Below, one piece after another: positions 61,983 to 64,000 of a stretch of DNA of 64,000 nt. The notes beneath the pieces were generated by a model, which worked only from the letters and a program-made list of their open reading frames with translations, was not told the origin of the DNA and made no database searches. The position numbers were made by a program, and so were the translations under genes. Each line of letters starts with the position of its first letter. Positions within the stretch are counted from its first letter, which is position 1. This stretch comes from Bacteroidales bacterium (lineage in GTDB: Bacteria > Bacteroidota > Bacteroidia > Bacteroidales > UBA1402): NCBI GenBank assembly GCA_017468435.1, contig JAFUIP010000003.1, forward strand, positions 120,640 through 184,639. Reading direction: 5' to 3'.

Positions 61983-63584
61983 ATGAAGAACTTAGATTTG
62001 ACAAAGTACGGAATCACAGGTACTCCTGAAATCGTACACAACCCCTCTTACGAACAATTGTTCGCCGACGAAACCAACCCTGCATTGGAAGGTTTTGAAA
62101 AAGGTCAGGAAACTGAACTGGGTGCTGTAAATGTAATGACTGGTATTTACACCGGACGTTCTCCCAAAGACAAATTCATCGTTATGGATGAAAACTCTAA
62201 GGATACCGTATGGTGGACTTCTGATGAATATAAGAACGATAACAAACCCGTTAGCGAAGCTACTTGGGCAGAATTGAAGAAAATTGCTCAGAACGAATTG
62301 TCTAACAAGAAATTGTATGTAGTTGACTGCTTCTGCGGTGCCAATGCTGACACTCGTATGGCTGTTCGCTTCATCATGGAAGTGGCATGGCAGGCTCATT
62401 TCGTAAAGAACATGTTCATCCAGCCCAGCGAAGAAGAATTGGCCAATTTCGAACCCAACTTCATCGTTTACAACGCTTCTAAGGCCAAGGTTGAAAACTA
62501 CAAGGAACTCGGTTTGAACTCTGAAACCGCCGTTGTATTTAACATCACCAGCCGCGAACAGGTTATCATCAACACTTGGTACGGTGGCGAAATGAAGAAA
62601 GGTATGTTCTCAATGATGAACTACTACTTGCCTTTGAAGGGCATCGCTTCTATGCACTGCTCTGCCAACACCAACGAAAAGGGCGAAACCGCTATCTTCT
62701 TCGGTTTGTCAGGTACCGGAAAGACCACTCTTTCTACCGACCCCAAGCGTATGCTTATCGGTGACGACGAACACGGCTGGGACGACAACGGCATCTTCAA
62801 CTTCGAAGGTGGTTGCTATGCCAAGGTTATCAAACTCGACAAGGAAAGCGAACCCGACATCTACAACGCCATCCGTCGCAATGCTTTGCTCGAAAACGTT
62901 ACGGTTGACGAAAACGGCAAGATCGATTTCGACGACAAGAGCGTTACCGAAAACACTCGCGTTTCTTATCCTATCAACCACATCAACAACATCGTGAAGC
63001 CCGTTTCTGCTGCTCCTGCTGCTCAGAACGTTATCTTCTTGAGTGCTGATGCTTTCGGCGTATTGCCTCCCGTTTCAATCTTGACTCCCGAACAGACCAA
63101 GTATTATTTCCTGAGTGGTTTCACCGCCAAGTTGGCCGGTACCGAACGCGGTATCACCGAACCTACTCCTACTTTCTCTGCTTGCTTCGGTCAGGCTTTC
63201 TTGGAACTGCATCCTACCAAATATGCTGAAGAATTGGTTAAGCGTATGGAAAAATCTGGTGCCAAGGCTTACTTGGTGAACACTGGTTGGAATGGTACCG
63301 GCAAGCGTATCTCTATCCGCGACACCCGTGGTATCATCGATGCCATCTTGGATGGTTCTATCAAGAAGGCTCCCACCAAGACCATCCCTATGTTCAACTT
63401 CGAAGTTCCCACCGAATTGCCCGGCGTAGATCCCGCCATCCTTGATCCTCGCGACACTTACGAATGTGCTTGTCAGTGGGAAGAAAAGGCTAAGGATTTG
63501 GCCAGCCGCTTCATCAAGAACTTTGCTAAGTACGAAGGCAACGAAGCCGGTAAGGCTTTGGTTGCTGCAGGTCCCAGCTTGTAA
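61983..63584 (+). CDS. pckA: Phosphoenolpyruvate carboxykinase (ATP)
   Basis: The 533-aa enzyme interconverts oxaloacetate and PEP with ATP. In fermenting Bacteroidota it fixes CO2 on the route to succinate. The kinase-1a P-loop GLSGTGKT (241-248), the metal site ...[21 protein letters not shown] and the conserved ...[12 protein letters not shown] region near residue 55 are present. Length is standard. Codon use is strongly biased (like the big cargo gene), which fits high expression. It has its own promoter and a strong terminator. Confidence 0.97.
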   Translation: MKNLDLTKYGITGTPEIVHNPSYEQLFADETNPALEGFEKGQETELGAVNVMTGIYTGRSPKDKFIVMDENSKDTVWWTSDEYKNDNKPVSEATWAELKKIAQNELSNKKLYVVDCFCGANADTRMAVRFIMEVAWQAHFVKNMFIQPSEEELANFEPNFIVYNASKAKVENYKELGLNSETAVVFNITSREQVIINTWYGGEMKKGMFSMMNYYLPLKGIASMHCSANTNEKGETAIFFGLSGTGKTTLSTDPKRMLIGDDEHGWDDNGIFNFEGGCYAKVIKLDKESEPDIYNAIRRNALLENVTVDENGKIDFDDKSVTENTRVSYPINHINNIVKPVSAAPAAQNVIFLSADAFGVLPPVSILTPEQTKYYFLSGFTAKLAGTERGITEPTPTFSACFGQAFLELHPTKYAEELVKRMEKSGAKAYLVNTGWNGTGKRISIRDTRGIIDAILDGSIKKAPTKTIPMFNFEVPTELPGVDPAILDPRDTYECACQWEEKAKDLASRFIKNFAKYEGNEAGKALVAAGPSL

Positions 63585-63641
63585 TCTTGAATCGAACAAT
63601 CGACCAGGTCTCCCTTGCGGAGGCTTGGCTTGATGATAAGG

Positions 63642-63673
63642 GAAGGCTCGCGCTGCGCGCGAGCCTTCTTTTT
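63642..63673 (+). terminator. Terminator of pckA
   Basis: A perfect 12-bp stem (63642-63653 with 63657-63668), TGC loop and T5 tail. Confidence 0.9.
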
Positions 63674-63761
63674 GCACCCGACGATTTGATTTCACCAATC
63701 ATCATTGCCAAAGCCAGCATTTTGCCAAAGCCACCATTTTGCCAACACTATCATTTTGCCG

Positions 63762-63801
63762 ATTATCGCCCATTTCCAGCAATTATCGCCCATTTCCAGC
63801 A
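63762..63801. repeat. 20-bp tandem duplication
   Basis: ATTATCGCCCATTTCCAGCA occurs twice head to tail, with a decayed third copy after 63801 and degenerate CATTTTGCCAA units at 63718-63760. The gap 63585-63859 holds only the pckA terminator and these repeats. Confidence 0.9.
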
Positions 63802-63859
63802 ATGATTGCCCATTCACCGACACAAAAAAGGTAATGTTGCAAAAAAAGCGACTGAAAAA

Positions 63860-64000
63860 TGACATGAACCCCGAAAGTTAGACAAAAAACTTTCGGGGTT
63901 TTGTTATGAAATTTTGTTTTGAAATTAAGCTGGAAGCTGTTAAACGTTACTTGTCAGGTTATACTGAAAGACAGGTTACAGAACATTATGGTGTTAACAG
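63860..64000 (+). mobile_element. IS3-family (IS150-like) insertion sequence, left end
   Basis: The element appears to begin at TGACATGAACCCCGAAAG near 63860, similar in pattern to IS150-group ends (...CCCGAAAGTTAGACA). A 13-bp perfect stem (63867-63879 with 63888-63900) with an 8-base loop folds inside the end, which would block read-through from outside. The first transposase frame begins at 63906. The right end is beyond the window, so target duplication cannot be seen. Confidence 0.7.
63906..64000 (+). CDS. IS3-family transposase OrfA, N-terminal fragment
   Basis: The 31 visible codons, cut by the window edge, begin MKFCFEIKLEAVKRYLSG and continue TERQVTEHYGVN. This is the helix-turn-helix start of IS3/IS150-type OrfA proteins, which bind the element's ends. 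The rest, including any frameshift to the DDE-bearing OrfB, is outside the window. Confidence 0.75.
   Translation, partial: MKFCFEIKLEAVKRYLSGYTERQVTEHYGVN

Overview
The window is chromosomal DNA from a member of the Bacteroidota, most likely order Bacteroidales (Prevotellaceae or a relative). The evidence is a type IX secretion system (T9SS) cluster (porP/sprF-gldK-gldL-gldM-gldN, plus porZ), Bacteroidota-type promoters with a TAnnTTTG -7 box in front of many genes and few visible Shine-Dalgarno sites, an OFA/formate-ligase/oxoacid-oxidoreductase/PEP-carboxykinase anaerobic metabolism, and conserved gene orders such as parA-parB-DUF5683-mltD-relA and alaS // M23 peptidase-MerR. The genus cannot be fixed from the sequence alone. 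No rRNA, tRNA or CRISPR array was seen.

Layout. 0-2.2 kb: start of a truncated outer-membrane protein gene, a tRNA-modifying mnmD swollen by low-complexity inserts, and a DUF3791/DUF3990 toxin-like module whose toxin is broken. 2.2-12.3 kb (minus strand): OFA-family transporter, formate-THF ligase, acyl-CoA synthetase, then an operon lpxB-M18 peptidase-UbiA prenyltransferase-radical SAM-acyl-ACP thioesterase. 12.4-18.6 kb (plus): parA, parB, DUF5683, lytic transglycosylase and relA/spoT. 18.6-23 kb: repeat-rich gap, alaS, LytM-type peptidase and MerR regulator. 23-28.6 kb: one very large, codon-optimised T9SS cargo gene built of duplicated modules. 28.7-36.3 kb (minus): pectin/galacturonate genes (two GH28 polygalacturonases, uxaA, uxaB, two alpha/beta hydrolases). 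36.4-43.4 kb (plus): T9SS core cluster and GDP-mannose pyrophosphorylase. 43.4-47.1 kb (minus): lptB, then an AT-rich islet with an HpaII-like restriction enzyme, HNH nuclease, KilA-N protein and a truncated vsr, but no methyltransferase. 47.1-50.4 kb: a 78-bp tandem repeat, a long hairpin, and a three-part corrinoid methyltransferase fusion. 50.4-57.4 kb: PL11 rhamnogalacturonan lyase, PL10 pectate lyase, porZ and a nadA-rdgB fusion. 57.6-64 kb: 2-oxoacid:acceptor oxidoreductase, an esterase-like hydrolase, pckA, and the left end of an IS3-family element.

How it fits together. Pectin backbone enzymes (GH28, PL10, PL11) sit with the last steps of galacturonate catabolism (UxaB, UxaA), and T9SS parts sit near a T9SS substrate and PorZ. 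One-carbon chemistry appears twice: Fhs beside an OFA transporter, and the URO-D/homocysteine-methyltransferase/B12 fusion. The most unusual items are this triple fusion, the NadA-RdgB fusion, the orphan HpaII-like nuclease islet with a 25-bp palindromic repeat, and the in-frame repeat expansions in mnmD and the DUF5683 gene.
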